NCBI RefSeq assembly: GCF_001949145.1
Contig: NW_019091411.1
Span: forward strand, 1,324,222-1,366,424
Origin: Acanthaster planci
Lineage: Eukaryota; Echinodermata; Asteroidea; Valvatida; Acanthasteridae
DNA: 42,203 bases
Direction: 5' to 3'
Below are positions 1-12,044 of the stretch, piece after piece (position 1 is the stretch's first letter; each line of letters opens with the position of its first letter). Position numbers and translations under genes: made by a program. The notes beneath the pieces were generated by a model that saw nothing but the letters and a program-made list of their open reading frames with translations, was not told where the DNA came from and did no database searches.

Positions 1-640
1 ATCGTTCAGTGTCCTTGTATTGATGTCATCAACATGACAGTGGGCAACCTCTTCTTGCCAAAGGCCACCAGGATGTCAAATCTCAGGTAATTCACTGGAT
101 GTTCAGTGAGTGGTGTCAGGTACAGGAGTTCACGGTGGACCCACCAGGGGGGCATGCAGTGCGCCCTCAACAGTCACAGGTGAAAGTAGCATCTGATATG
201 ATTGAGGCTCAAGCGGATAAAAGAAAGCAGTGATGGAGGGTGAATGGATGTATATGACCAAGTCATGTGTGATAGGCTGGTGGTACATCCAGTGTTTCAA
301 CATTCCATGAAGGTGGGTCATGAATACCAAAAGCAACTCATACTTGAAGTGTTGGAAGGCTCAAGGCTTTCAAAGGAGTCAACTTGATGTAGCTGCTTCT
401 CATACATTGTAGACATTTTGCATGTACTATGTACATGTATGTGCATATTCATTTCAGCAAACCTACAAATCATGCACGACATAGCCTACAAAGTTTCATT
501 TTGTCGACCAGGTGGATGATGGCTTGAATCTTCTGATTTCGATGCTCATCCAATGAATCGGTCTCATGCTATGGTTTGTAGGACAGTTGGTACTTGGAAA
601 GAAATTTACGGCAACCGTATATTCAATGTAGGTCATGACC
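1..640. other. No supported gene
   Basis: Only one short minus-strand frame (336-130) is open, with no recognisable motif. Its composition resembles the adjoining repeated-peptide region and may belong to the same unit. Confidence 0.4.
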
Positions 641-1317
641 TCAGGAATGAGATACTGCGTAGTACTCATTCAGTCTCTCGCATGTTAAGGAGCTAAGTAG
701 CGCATGCATTGCTGATGTGGTATCCTCTAGTGATGCCTTTAGACACGAAGGATGACAAGACATCCTGCAGTCGCTCCAGTCTTCAGGGGTCGATTCCTTG
801 ACACACTGTTGTTGGTGTGGCAGACTCATGCAATAAAGGATGATAACTCTGGCACTCAATTCCTGGACTGCAAAACTCAGGTCTTCCAATTTGCAAGATG
901 ATCAGGTGATGAGCATAATTGATTTGGAGTGTTGTAGCAATGTCCTATGAATCAATTATGTCTGCTAAGAAAACACATTTGAGGAATTAGTGCACCGTTG
1001 AAGTCTTTGGGATCAACAAGTTGATGCACCGGTGATGTGGATTCCACTGATGCCTGGGACGTAAATCTGTCATATGACCTCTCAAAGGTTTTACCAAACA
1101 GCTGACAACAGATGTGGCTTGGGTCATACAACTGATGAACAAATGAGGGGTCCTGTAATACGTGACTAGTGCAACAGGAATGGCAGTCTCCTGGTTGGCT
1201 CGGGTCTTTAGCAGCAAAACATGTAGCTTGTTGCACAGCTGACGTAGAAGATTCCAATTGTGTCCTACAAGTTGCGCTGTACAAGTCATATTCCCCTCTG
1301 GTGTGAAAGAAATGCAA
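641..1317 (-). other. Degenerate repeated-peptide region, frames broken
   Basis: On the minus strand two consecutive frames (1317-952, then 900-641) carry variants of one motif: LESSTSAVQQA, LQDPSFVHQLYDPS, VESTSPVHQLVDPK, LEDLSFAVQEL and LEDTTSAMHAL. The first three follow at about 34-37 residue steps. DNA around them shares TGATGTGGATTCC-CTGATGC-like words. The frames are separated by stops, so this is a decayed repetitive coding region, a multi-exon gene or a non-coding repeat. No family is recognised. Confidence 0.35.
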
Positions 1318-1442
1318 CTGGACTGATGGCAGTGTGGCTCATCCTTCAGATACTGATGAGTTACTGTACATACATGTACATGTATACCAACATTTCACAA
1401 CACCAATGAAGTGTTGAATACTGTGCGCTGGATACTGTACAG

Positions 1443-1640
1443 TCATGTGACTGAAGTCTTGGCCTGTCCACGGTTCAATACATGCTGTGTGGATGTCTCC
1501 GCTTGTTGCAAGTACGTGTAAGATGACTGATGTTGTTGACGAGCAGTGGAATTGTCTTCTAATGCACTTTGATCAATATCAGTGCTACTGCTGAGGTGGT
1601 TTGTGTTGAAGTGTACATAAAGTGTCCTTGTTTCATCAAG
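1443..1640 (-). CDS. Coding-like frame with Ser/Gln-rich peptide (hypothetical)
   Basis: After a TAG acceptor-like triplet at 1643-1641 an open frame of 65 codons reads LDETRTLYVHFNTNHLSSST then DIDQSALEDNSTARQQHQSS and YTYLQQAETSTQHVLNRGQA-KTSVT, followed by TGA. It lacks a Met. The ALEDNSTARQQ part resembles motifs repeated downstream on the same strand. It could be a terminal exon or a relic; I do not recognise it. Confidence 0.25.
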   Translation of the reverse strand, partial: LDETRTLYVHFNTNHLSSSTDIDQSALEDNSTARQQHQSSYTYLQQAETSTQHVLNRGQAKTSVT

Positions 1641-1699
1641 CTAGCCACATGGAACTCTCCTCTCTAAGGTGGCAGCAAGTTGACTTTGGTTGGGTGATA

Positions 1700-3730
1700 C
1701 AGTGTCGTGAAATCTGTAGGCATGGGAAAATCAATAACTCGAAGTCAGGTCACGAAACATATTATAAACATCAAGGCTCATTTTCATGAACTTTCCTACG
1801 TGTACATGAGAGGCCTCTTTTTCCTACATGTATGCACTGACATCCCAGCTGGCATTTGCATGAAATGCTATGGGAGTGTGGAATGCTCACACCACGTTTT
1901 CTTCTGAATGTGTACAAACCCATGCAGTCCGTACAAAGCACTGCACACATTCAACCAATAGCAGTCAAGGGTCAGCCCAGCCTCTTTGCCTGCTGAGTGG
2001 TGCCTAGTTCATACTGCTTACATGTAAACAGAGCCCATTCTCAACCACACATGGAAATCAAAATAGGTTGCCTTTAATCCTAATGCTAGCTTTATTCCCC
2101 CCTCCCAAATGCACATTACAGTTCAATTATTTCACTAGTTAGGGGACTGTTCAATTCCTTTTTCAGGAAAATACGGTGTCCCTCCTCCCCTCCCGGAATA
2201 AAAACTTATGAGTATTTTCCCCTTCCAATTGATACCTTTCAAAAATATGGTCTATATCTTAATGGCTTTTTTTCCTTTGCCAAAATTTTTGATTGAAAGG
2301 TGGATGATCACAATAAGTTTGTTGAATGAAAAGACCAAATTGCTGCGGCAAGAATCTTGTGGAAGCATGCTTCGTGCTGTATTGCTTCAAACAAAAAATA
2401 CACGTATAACCTCAAAATAAATGCTTGAAAATGAAAAATGCCTCTCAGAAAAAATTTTTCTTTCTCTATCAATATTCAATATTTTTTCAACGTCAAATTT
2501 GACCTGTTAAAACTAATTCAAGACACACAACACACTACATGTAGTTCTTGTCATTCATAACTTCTGCACTGTTGGTGCATAGCGGGAACCAGTCAAACAC
2601 TGCTGCATGATGCATGCACTTTCACCAAAGCTAATTGAGTTTTGCTACATTGGAGAGTTCCTTCCAGCAAAGAGTGACCATAAGCAAGCAAACAAATGTG
2701 GGTACGAGAGAATAGAACAAGCGTTTTTTTATGAAAAAGGATGCTACAAATGATTTGGATAGACAAAAAAAGAAAGCGATCCTTTTTAATTTGCCGATAA
2801 AACCTTTTGATTTGGCCATAAAGACAGGACCAGTTAGATGAAAACAAATATTCAACGCACAAACTGTCAGCGATTTCAGCATAATCATAAAGTCATTTCA
2901 GTCAAAACTTGTTTATATACATGTAACAAACCACTGTACAACTTAAATAGCCAAGCTGCAGAATGAAATCAACTTTTTATATTACAATTTGTCCATCTGT
3001 ATGACAAAATTTTAAATTTAAACTATACATTTGCTCGGGTCAAATGGATAGAGAAAATTAGATTGGGTCAGGGTACAATTTGCCAGGTCCCTGATGACAT
3101 AGGCCTAATACATTGCACCACTGTACATGTACATATTTGACCAGCTCTAGAAAAATGGGTAATATGTCGCCAGGTTCAGGTTATGAGTTTTTGATATGGC
3201 TGGATTCTGTACATCAAAAGCTACAATTTGATATCTGAATAACCCCTGTAGTGAGCAGCATTCTGGAGATATATAGACATTTGTATATCCCCATTTTCAG
3301 ATTCAATAAAGCCCTCTTTACAAAAAAGCTCATTAAGTGTAACACTTGGAAGCACAATGCTATACATGTATAAAGGCAATTCCAGGCAAACAGGGACATG
3401 GCCCCCCCAAATCAAATTCCTTCCTGAACTTCCTTTTCATCTTAAAATTGTTTGGTAATAGATGAAAGAACAAAGATATAATCCTTTTAGGCAAATCTTT
3501 GTTTTCTATAAAATATGTGACGTTCCTTCCTTGCTATATTTGACTTGAAAATAATGAACTAATTTAAGTGTATTTTTCTTTCTAAGCATTTTTCTTTGAA
3601 TGGCAGTAATCACGAAGATACTATGCAATTAAGTAGTTTGACTATGCACCTTTAAAAGAAAAGACAAAAATTGGCCCATGACTTTTTCTGAGGAAATTTA
3701 TATGCAAACAGTTGTAGATGCCAAAAGGTA
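1700..3730. other. No supported gene
   Basis: AT-rich sequence with short random frames and scattered TACATGTA words. Nothing else was recognised. Confidence 0.5.
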
Positions 3731-3932
3731 TGAAATGCGAGTGATGGAACAATCACTCTTTTTCCATTTTTTATAAACAGGTAGTGATAAAATTGATGAG
3801 AATTGATAATTTGCTTTTTCCACCAATACATGTACCAAGCATAAAATCAGTAGGAAGTAAAACAAAACACCAGGGCTTCATTATAAAGGAGCGCAATCGT
3901 GCTCCTTAATGTTCTCCAAGGAGAGCAAAAAA

Positions 3933-3958
3933 GCACTCCTTAAAAATTTAAGGAGTGC
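3933..3958. repeat. Subterminal hairpin (12-bp arms) of the CAGGG element
   Basis: The arms GCACTCCTTAAA and TTTAAGGAGTGC are perfect inverse copies around a 2-base loop, 62 bp in from the left end of the element. Confidence 0.8.
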
Positions 3959-4467
3959 ATGGTTTTTTCAAACCGACAAATGTTGATTTATGACAAGCCC
4001 CTTGAATCTCGTTGGGTCGACAGTAGCAAACGAGTCCAAAGATGGAGTGTATTAAAACACAAGGGCTGGGGATCAAAGTCTTTGAGGTGTGCAGGCGTGT
4101 TTGATGAATCCTGCATCACAATACACAAACATGATAGCCATGTGGGCGGGCCTAGTGCGTGTGGGCAAGCCTATGGAATTCTATGGACACACATGGCCGC
4201 ACCCGGCCGACCTCTCTCCCAGAACGGGTCGAGTTAAGGTGCTACGTTCTCGGCCGTTTGTGAACAGCAGAAGTGAGTTTGTGAAAAACCCTGTAGTGGC
4301 TGGAGATGGTGTGTGATCCTGTTGCGTGTTCGTGCGGTTCGAGCGTGAGAACAATGTTCGCTTGTCGAGAACAGAAAGTATGCCACAGGAAAGAAAAAAG
4401 TCTCTGGCGGGTAATGTGTCAGGTGTTCTACACGAAAATGCACTGGTCGAAGTAGGGCAGTTCCACG

Positions 4468-5728
4468 GTGTCGGACGTACATTTTGGACACTTCAACAGT
4501 GTGTGTTATAATACTTATAATCCTGAAGCAGATTTTGATTTTGATAAAAGACATCAGCTAGTTGGTACATTCATTTAATAACAAAATTCCTCACTCAGAA
4601 TTATTATCCTTGTAGAAACTGACTCAAAACACCATGGTGTCGGACGTACTCAAAGTTAATTTTTTGAGTTTCCATTTTTGTATCTCAAACTCTGTGAAAT
4701 GCTAGGACCTGAAGAAGTAGTTTTCCTGTCTTTAGTTTTAGCAGACCCTTGTTAATAAACTTCAAGGCAAGACACATTTTTATCTTGTTGTGAAATTAAA
4801 CATTTTGTATGACAAATGCTGTGTGTGTACTAAGCTGCAATTGTAAAGATTTCCAGTTCACACTTCACAGGTTCTAGTTCACATGTAACATCCAAAAAGA
4901 AGCTAAATGATATACCCTTTTAGATGATTGCAAAATCATAGGAATGGGCTAGCAGTTAGCCTGAGAAATTATCCTTTTCACTGAAATTTAAAACTAATGG
5001 CATAATGCTTTTAAAACTAGTCTTACATTGTATGTTTCACGATAGATACTGTACATGTATATACCATGGAAAGCATATACAAGTGGAACACCCCCTTTAA
5101 TTCCTCAAGCAACACAATGTGAAACCAACTGATTTTACATGTACCTTGAACAAAGGTATGAAAAAACACACCTTGGTTTCGTCTTTGACAATTCTTCTTT
5201 CTTGATGTGGATTACATGTACATGTAAACAACACCTAGAATTTTACTTGTCTTCATCAAAGCTCACACTGACATGACTTACTTCTGAATACATGCAAAGC
5301 ACATGTTTGTCCACACATGACACATGTGGAATGGCTTTGGGCCCTAATAATAACCTTTTTAGGATGTGTATGTCCAAATAGTCAAATTTATGCAAATTAG
5401 TAAAAAACAAAAGTGAAGCCTATTTGGTACTTTTACAAAAGGTTGGCGACTCATTTCCATGAATGCAAATGAAGCGGTAGTGGTTTCTGTACAGTTTAAA
5501 AGCATTGCATTGCCAGCAATGCATGGTTCTGACAGTATCAGACGTACAGGGTGTCGGACGTACACATCTGATTCCACAATTTTTGAGTATTTGAAAAAAT
5601 AATTGGGGGAGTTAAGCTGATGTCTAGAAAGAAGGAACTCATTGTGCTTTGTATTGTAAATTTGGCAGTCTTTAGCTAAAGGGTGCACTGAGGGGATAAA
5701 AACTATGTCATTTTGGTGTCGGACATAC
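4468..5728. repeat. Five spaced copies of GTGTCGGACGTAC
   Basis: Copies start at 4468, 4637, 5535 (two mismatches), 5551 and 5716 (one mismatch), all in the same orientation and all inside the CAGGG element. On the minus strand most can be read as Tyr-Val-Arg-His (MYVRHRG, EYVRHHG, VYVRHPV, MYVRHQN). They may be protein-binding sites or remnants of a repetitive coding region. I cannot decide which. Confidence 0.6.
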
Positions 5729-6560
5729 ATGAGAAAAGTAAGTGTTATAAAATAAGACAATACATAGAATTTCAAAAGGAAAATGAAAATTCATTTCTGT
5801 CATTGTTTACTTATTGGGGCACTCTTCAAACTGTAACGAAACTGGAACAAAAAATATCAGGCTAAAAAAACAGAAAATCTTTCAGAGGGGAAATATTTTC
5901 CCCAATTTCTCAGTATTTCAAACCAATTTTTCAGTATCATATAAAAGCCGCATTCTTGAATGTTGTTAGAAATGAAGTATGTTTCATGAAAGTATACACC
6001 ATAAGCTTCAAAATGATATATAATTTGTCACATTTGGATCAGTTTGAAATTTTGGCCCAGAGGTTGATGTTTGCGTGGAACCGCCCAGTAGCATTGTGAG
6101 CACAGGATGGGATGATGAATACAATCTGCAGTGGACATTCAATACATTTTAAAATACCAAAAAGAAAGGATGCACATGCGCAGTAAATTCAGAGCCCCTG
6201 TAACGGCAAAATGGATTGCCAGGCGAGCGAGGAGACTAGTCAAGTTATGCACCCACGTCCACCAAACCAATGTACGATGAAAGACTACATGACGGACCCA
6301 CATGCACGCCCGCGAACATGCAGTAGATGCCATGGATTGAGCGAGTTCGCGCACAGAGCGAGTTCGAACGGGAGTGACATCGGAGGCGGATTTTCGATAA
6401 AATTTTCTGCAAATATGTTAAGCATGGACATGTGGGCGAAATTTCAGCAAGCTCCGTCAGGTAAAAAAAGTGGGAAAAATGCAATCTGTGAATTTTTGCT
6501 ATGGCCGGGACAACATTTTATAACCTGGACATTAGTTGCAATGTAATGAAGACGTCGTCC

Positions 6561-6652
6561 TAGTATATTATCGTAAGTATATTACGATCATAAGTAAATA
6601 TATTATCGTAGTATATTACTATACTAGTCGGGCTACTATATTATGTAAGTCC
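6561..6652. repeat. AT-rich stretch with repeated TATATTA(T/C) words
   Basis: Copies of TAGTATATTA, ATTATCGTA and the inverse TTACGAT alternate over about 90 bp inside the CAGGG element. It could form cruciforms. No function is assigned. Confidence 0.6.
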
Positions 6653-6936
6653 ATGTCTACAATCCATTTCACTGTGTGCGCCTTGATCAAAGGCTAGAGC
6701 CCCTGCTGCTTGACCCATTAGTAGTACAATGTAGTTGTTCTGTTGTTGCTTTAAGCAGACCATTTGTTTGCCAGATTCCTAATCACAATCCAAACTCCAT
6801 TGCATCACGTTGTCTGAAGTGAGAAGAGAGATGATTTAACTGATTAAAGTGAACTCATTGTACTTAGTAAAAGAAGTAAAATTGTGTTAATTTTATTGAG
6901 TATGTTTACATTAACTTGGTTTTTGTTAGCCAGAGC

Positions 6937-7029
6937 AAATCGCTCTTCTTAATTCACTTTGTTGATTTAAGGAGAGCAATTTTAAATTGCTCTCCTTAAA
7001 TCAACAAAGTGAATTAAGAAGAGCGATTT
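6937..7029. repeat. Near-perfect 93-bp palindrome (46-bp arms, 1-base centre)
   Basis: The arm 6937-6982 is the exact inverse of 6984-7029 around a single T at 6983. It contains GCTCTTC and GGAGAGC words shared with the left-end hairpin of the same element. It sits 35 bp from the right end, so it is likely a subterminal transposase-related or folding structure. Confidence 0.9.
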
Positions 7030-7477
7030 TTAGCTCTCCTCGTATTTATTAAAATGAAGCCCTGAAACACCCATCACATTAAAATGGAAAGCCCACGAAA
7101 TTTGAAATGCGAGTGACAAAATGTAATGCGAGTGACAAGTGAAATGCAAATTTATGACAATACAATTTTTGTCAGGGCTCGCAGAATCGGTAGTTCGACG
7201 TCCCGGAACAACCAAAATATTTTGTCGGGCAACCAAATGTTCCAGGCTGCCAGCCCGACTGGCAAGCACCTGTTTTTGGCAACACATTTTTTGGCCCGGC
7301 GTTTTGGACATTTCAGCAAAGTGCACCGAAAAAAGATTGCAAAAAAAGACCGCAAAAAAAGATCGACATCCTAACCTTGATGTTGCACGACTGTACATGT
7401 CTGGGTAGGTGCACCATGGTACGTACGGTCAAATCGTTGGCATGAATGTAGCCGTGTCTACATTCAGTCATTTTCCT

Positions 7478-7671
7478 TGTTCCGGATCACCAAAACAACA
7501 TTCAGTCATATAACAGTTCAATTATCATCAAATTCCAATGAAATGGGGTCAGAGGTCTACCTTGTACATGTATATTTTCAAATTTTGAGCTTTTAATTTG
7601 TCTTACAAGATCGACAAAAGTGACGACAACACTTTTCCTAGTTCTGGATCAGTTTAGCCAGTTCTGGATCA
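7478..7671. repeat. Three copies of AGTTCTGGATCA
   Basis: Copies lie at 7478 (TGTTCCGGATCAC), 7640 and 7659, the last two 19 bp apart. Like the neighbouring word families they are short, spaced and in one orientation. No function is assigned. Confidence 0.45.
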
Positions 7672-7699
7672 CTTCAAAAATTTCTTTACACATAAAATG

Positions 7700-8700
7700 T
7701 AGTCAAGCGTAAACCCATTTTTCTGCCAAAACCACTGTAACAAGCATATTTTCTCGTAAAGCAAGTCTTATTTTAAAGGTGATTAGTTTATATATGAAGT
7801 GAAATGAAGTTCAGGCAACCAGATTTTCGACTCCCCTGCCTGAAGGGCAACTACATTTTTTAAAATTTCGCAATCCCTGTTTGTTATAAAAATGCAGACC
7901 CAGCTATATTAAAAGCTTCTGAGGAGTTACATGTGCACTTGTATGCAGTGTGTATTATGCATGCCTATTGTTTTAGGCTAATAGAGGGCAGGCTTCAATA
8001 ATTTTTGTGGTACCCATGATGCACTGCAAGACCACATGCTCTCAAGCAGCATGCAACACTAGGTACAGTCCACTAATTCAAGCCCCATTGAAAACAGTGT
8101 AAAATCAGCACTCTTCAGGGCCCAATAGCATGNATACATCTTTAATTATTCCCACAAAACAAAATCACCTCCCCAAAAAGTGATTTTTCCGTAGTCTGAT
8201 TGCAGCCATTTTTCAAGTGGCAACCCTCAACTTTCTTGGGCACTTAGGACCATGTATGAAAGCTCAAAGACCCGGGGAGTTGATCCCGGCAACAATTTAC
8301 ACAATCTCACCATTTTAGGGGCTAAACAATCTCCCTTTTCAAAAGATACTGTGGGGGCACTTTTAATGCTAATGAGCTGGCCAAAAATTCTCACTTGAAT
8401 TTGTGGTCTGTACCCTATATGTATTTTTATCTGCTGAGCTGAGATTCGAGATCTGGCACTTTTTACAATTCTGTGAGTCTGCAGTCTGGTTGTACAAAAG
8501 GTTTTATATTGATCATTCATATGATGGGCAGATTTGTTGTAAAGATGATTTAGTGCTGCTGTGAGTGGTAAAAAATTATAGTAAACCACTCTAGGGCTGT
8601 GGATTATTATATTTCAGCATATATATCTGCAGTTAGACATAAAGGCCCCCCTTTCATTAAAATTAGTATTTCAGCATTATAACCACCCTCTCAAGATTTA
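7700..8700. other. No supported gene; one ambiguous base
   Basis: A minus-strand frame at 8589-8227 (120 codons) shows no domain or convincing splice context. An unresolved base (n) stands at 8133. Confidence 0.45.
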
Positions 8701-9869
8701 TAACCATTGTTTAAAACAACTCAGGACAATGTGAAATGCGAGTGACGGAAATGTGAGTGACGGCACTGTGAGTGACGGCACTTTTCCCGTCAATCTTAAA
8801 ACCAGTTTGTTTTACATATTTGATTTTGCACAATGCTAATTTAGCATGATAGGAATGTTGTTCATATTACCATTTGGTAGTGATGAATTTAGTTCGAGGA
8901 AACTTTCAGTTAAAAACAAGACATTTTTTGGCATGTAAATTTCACGAAATGCGAGTGATGGTTTTATTCAGCAGTGCTATGCTCACATTTAATATTAAGT
9001 AATCGTTTGAATGCCACTGAGTTAATGCTATACGTATTAAAAATGTTCACACCAAAAAATGAAAGAGTAATTCATTGTGTCGAAGAAACTAAATCATTAA
9101 GATTGTAAACAGATGCAAATATGTGAAACACAAGTGATGCTGGAATCACCCATAGGATTTCTTACTGAATAATCAATTTTTCATCTTTATTCATCAGTAT
9201 CCATGTTTGTAGTCACAGATTCTGAAAATGTAAATAATATAGAAGCTATTAAATTAAAGGAAAAAACACAAAATCACATTTTTGAAGAAATTTTGCCCTC
9301 TCCAAACAGTACGGACCATTTACATGTTTTGGCTTTGTGCAACTTAATGCAGAGCGGGTCCCATAGTTTTGTACGGTACCTGAGACACTTGGTCCCCAAA
9401 ATTCTAAAGAAATGAAGATTTACTTTCACAGAACACCTCCAATGAGAATAACACTTCAAGGCCTCAATGTAAACTTTTTGAGCTGGCCAGGCCAGTTGAC
9501 CTCGAGTTCCTTAAACAAATCTTAAGGCATCATGGTCAGATTGAAGGCCACAAAAATCTTTGTGCATGAAAGGTAGGATCTTTGATGAAGTACATTTACA
9601 TGTATGTAAACGCTGTACAAGAATGGTTGAATGCAGTTTATGCTTCCAAAGAATTTTTTTTTGGGGGGGGGGAAGAACAAAATGAAATGTGGGCTCTGTA
9701 GCCTACTAATGATTGGCTCCTGGCCAATTCATTATAATTCCTGCAATTTAGCAGTAGAAACCAGTGTACATGTAAATACCGGTATGTTCACCATGTGTGT
9801 CATCACATGTGATTTTTATGCACCTTGCCATCCACTGAACCTACATGTAGTACAAACAATTGTAGCGTG

Positions 9870-10150
9870 TCCTGTCTATGGGCTCTGACGCTGACAAGAA
9901 CCACTCGGTCAGGCTCAAATCTCTGTTCCAGGCAAAATTGCTCTGTTTATTTTCACGAAGCCAAAAAGCTGTCTCAAACACACAAGCTCCAGACACGAGG
10001 TGTCTAGACGGGGACTGCCCAAGCGCGAGGCGGGAAAGCTGCAGGCCGTTCGCATACCAGCAGGGGCAGCCAGCTAGCTCCATGTGGGTCCGAACTGGCA
10101 CCCCCACCGGCTGAACCCGCTGGCGCTACACAATTCTTCTTCACAATTTG
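9870..10150. other. GC-rich block of unknown nature
   Basis: The block is clearly richer in G+C and CpG than its surroundings, especially 9995-10130 (CCCAAGCGCGAGGCGGG, GGCACCCCCACCGGC, CCGCTGGCGC). Frames are open on both strands for 80-90 codons, probably because the block is GC-rich. It could be part of a repeat or a short exon. No tRNA or known element is recognised. Confidence 0.35.
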
Positions 10151-10514
10151 ACTTGGGGGGCCTAGAGAACAACTTGATCTACGTGCAAGAATAAACATGG
10201 ATTTCATGCAATGCACATCGTTGCTGTATGTCTGCAATGTTGACCATCTCAACTCAGTTTCTTACAGAACGCACCAAATGCAAAGAGCTGAGGCTACAAG
10301 GCATTTTACACGTAGGAATACCACACTCAGATAATTTTTGGAGTGACTTATTATTGTTTGTGTTGGATGATTGGGCATTAAGGGGATGTGGGGCCAATGT
10401 ACATATAAATATGCAAGGGTTACGAGTCAAGTCTTACAGCATGGCCACATGGTGCTCAATGCCAGTACACAAAAAGGAACTAAAACTATACACGATTTCA
10501 ATACATGGATTAGA

Positions 10515-10950
10515 GCTGAGTCAATTCAAATAATTCACTATTTGAATATTTGACCTTCAATTCAATCGAATATCCAAATATCCAATAGCAGCTTGTTGAC
10601 AAACCATATACAAAAACAATTGCAATAACGCATGCAATTCAACATTATGATCACTATAATAGCTTCTCATGTAGCAAGATTTAATAAAAGAACAATACTT
10701 CTTGCCCAATTGAAAATTTCTATTCCTTTTAAATTTTTTTATGAATTGACTTTTTGAATCATTGTAAGATACACGTACATTATTCTGTCACTTTTCATTT
10801 CAATCTGCTTTAAACAAGCCTCCATAGTGCAATTTTTCTCATTTAAAACAAAGGAAAATTCTCCCATTTCATATGAATTTTGCATTTGAATATTCAAATT
10901 TGGAAGTCGAATATTCAGTAATCGATCAAATATTCGGCAAAGCCCTTACA
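10515..10950 (+). mobile_element. AT-rich MITE, copy 1
   Basis: This 436-bp unit runs from GCTGAGTCAATTC to the CCTTACA end. It matches 33571-33083 in inverse orientation along its length, including the shared interior CAAGCCTCCATAGTGCAATT. Both ends are rich in GAATATTCGA and TTGAATATTTGA words that could pair. Ends of the type GGCTGTTC-AATATTCG resemble hAT-derived MITEs (inference). No reading frame belongs to it. Confidence 0.75.
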
Positions 10951-12044
10951 AGTACATGGAGATGAACAAAATGAGACAAAAAATATTCTTAAATGACCTT
11001 GAGCACAACCACAAAGTGTGCTTTTTCAAGATCTAAATCAAAATCTGCTGGTCATTTTTAGGTGTGGCCTCACGTTCAAGTGTGTGAATTAAAGTTTTCT
11101 AGTCATTGCACTGGTGAGAATTTTTTGGAAGTGTATCACTTGTTTACGACTTTCTACGTGTAGGAAGGACCAAAGGGATGTTCTTTGAAACATGAAAACA
11201 TTTTTATCTGGTTACCGAAAATACCAATGACATAAAAGAGGCCACTGAATTTTAACAAGTTATACAATTTGAACTTGGTATCAATTTACTTTTTCCCTGA
11301 GCTAATAAAAGTAATGTTCCCATGTTCTCGAAGGCTGGACAAATTATTGGCCAAACTATGAAGGCAAAACAAGCAAATACAAAAAACTATTGGGAAACTG
11401 GGTAGAAAATCTCCCAATTGTTGTTTAATTCAATTCGATATGTACACACGTATGATTGTAATAAAGAATATAGAAGTTGAGAGTTTCATTTGAATGATGG
11501 ATATGTAATGCGACAAGAACACAAGTTGCTGAAAGGTTTTGTGGCCGCAAAGAACATCTTAGGAATTTTGCGTATCCGCATGGGAAATTCCAAGCAAAAT
11601 TGTGCATGCACAAAGTCGTGCCATATGTACCGGTAATGCATTAATCACATGATGTTGCTGTGTACATTAGACTTCTCTGTGGACCATACTGCAGTTTCTG
11701 TGCGCAAAACCTTATGCAACATCACCTCTCCATGTTATTCAACGCAGCAGGAGATTGCATTTGATGTTTGGTGAAAAGTCAAATAGTGTAAATGAAGCAA
11801 ATGATTTTACAGGAAAGAAACTTTGTCTTATAAAGTTAAAAATACACCAAATAGTATTCTTCATCGATAAATTTTACATGGCCAGGAGTTTTTACATGTA
11901 CATGTATGTCAATACATATATAAATGGATTTGGCAAGAGTGCAAGTATCACAAGTGGTTTTAGATTTCTTGTATGAAACACACGTACATCATCAAAATGT
12001 GATCCAAGAATTAAGTGTATATGTGGAGTTTATGCAACAGCAGA
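10951..12044. other. No supported gene
   Basis: AT-rich unique-looking sequence. Frames of 60-73 codons have no recognisable content. Confidence 0.5.

Larger units (their letters stand above)
3871..7064. mobile_element. 3.2-kb DNA element with CAGGGCTTCATT inverted ends
   Basis: The left end is CAGGGCTTCATT and the right end is its inverse, AATGAAGCCCTG. Both are directly flanked by AAACAC (3865-3870 and 7065-7070), a likely target-site duplication. Near both ends lie hairpins built on CTCCTTAA words: 3933-3958 and the 93-bp palindrome at 6937-7029. The interior has no long open frame resembling a transposase; the largest, about 138 codons on the minus strand at 5775-5359, is not recognisable. 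CAGGG ends recall hAT elements, but an 8-bp duplication is not perfect here, so the superfamily is left open. Confidence 0.7.
3732..9138. repeat. Dispersed GAAATGCGAGTGA(C/T)GG word family
   Basis: Copies occur at 3732, 7104, 7125 (TAATGCGAGTGAC), 8733, 8750 and 8766 (TGTGAGTGACGG), 8946 and a weak one at 9122, all in one orientation. The three at 8733-8778 are tandem at a 16-17 bp step. They lie on both sides of the CAGGG element but not inside it, suggesting one older repeat region that was later split by the insertion. Confidence 0.6.

Noticed and set aside
8227-8589. 120-codon minus-strand frame as a gene
   Set aside because: No family motif, no supporting splice context and random-like composition.
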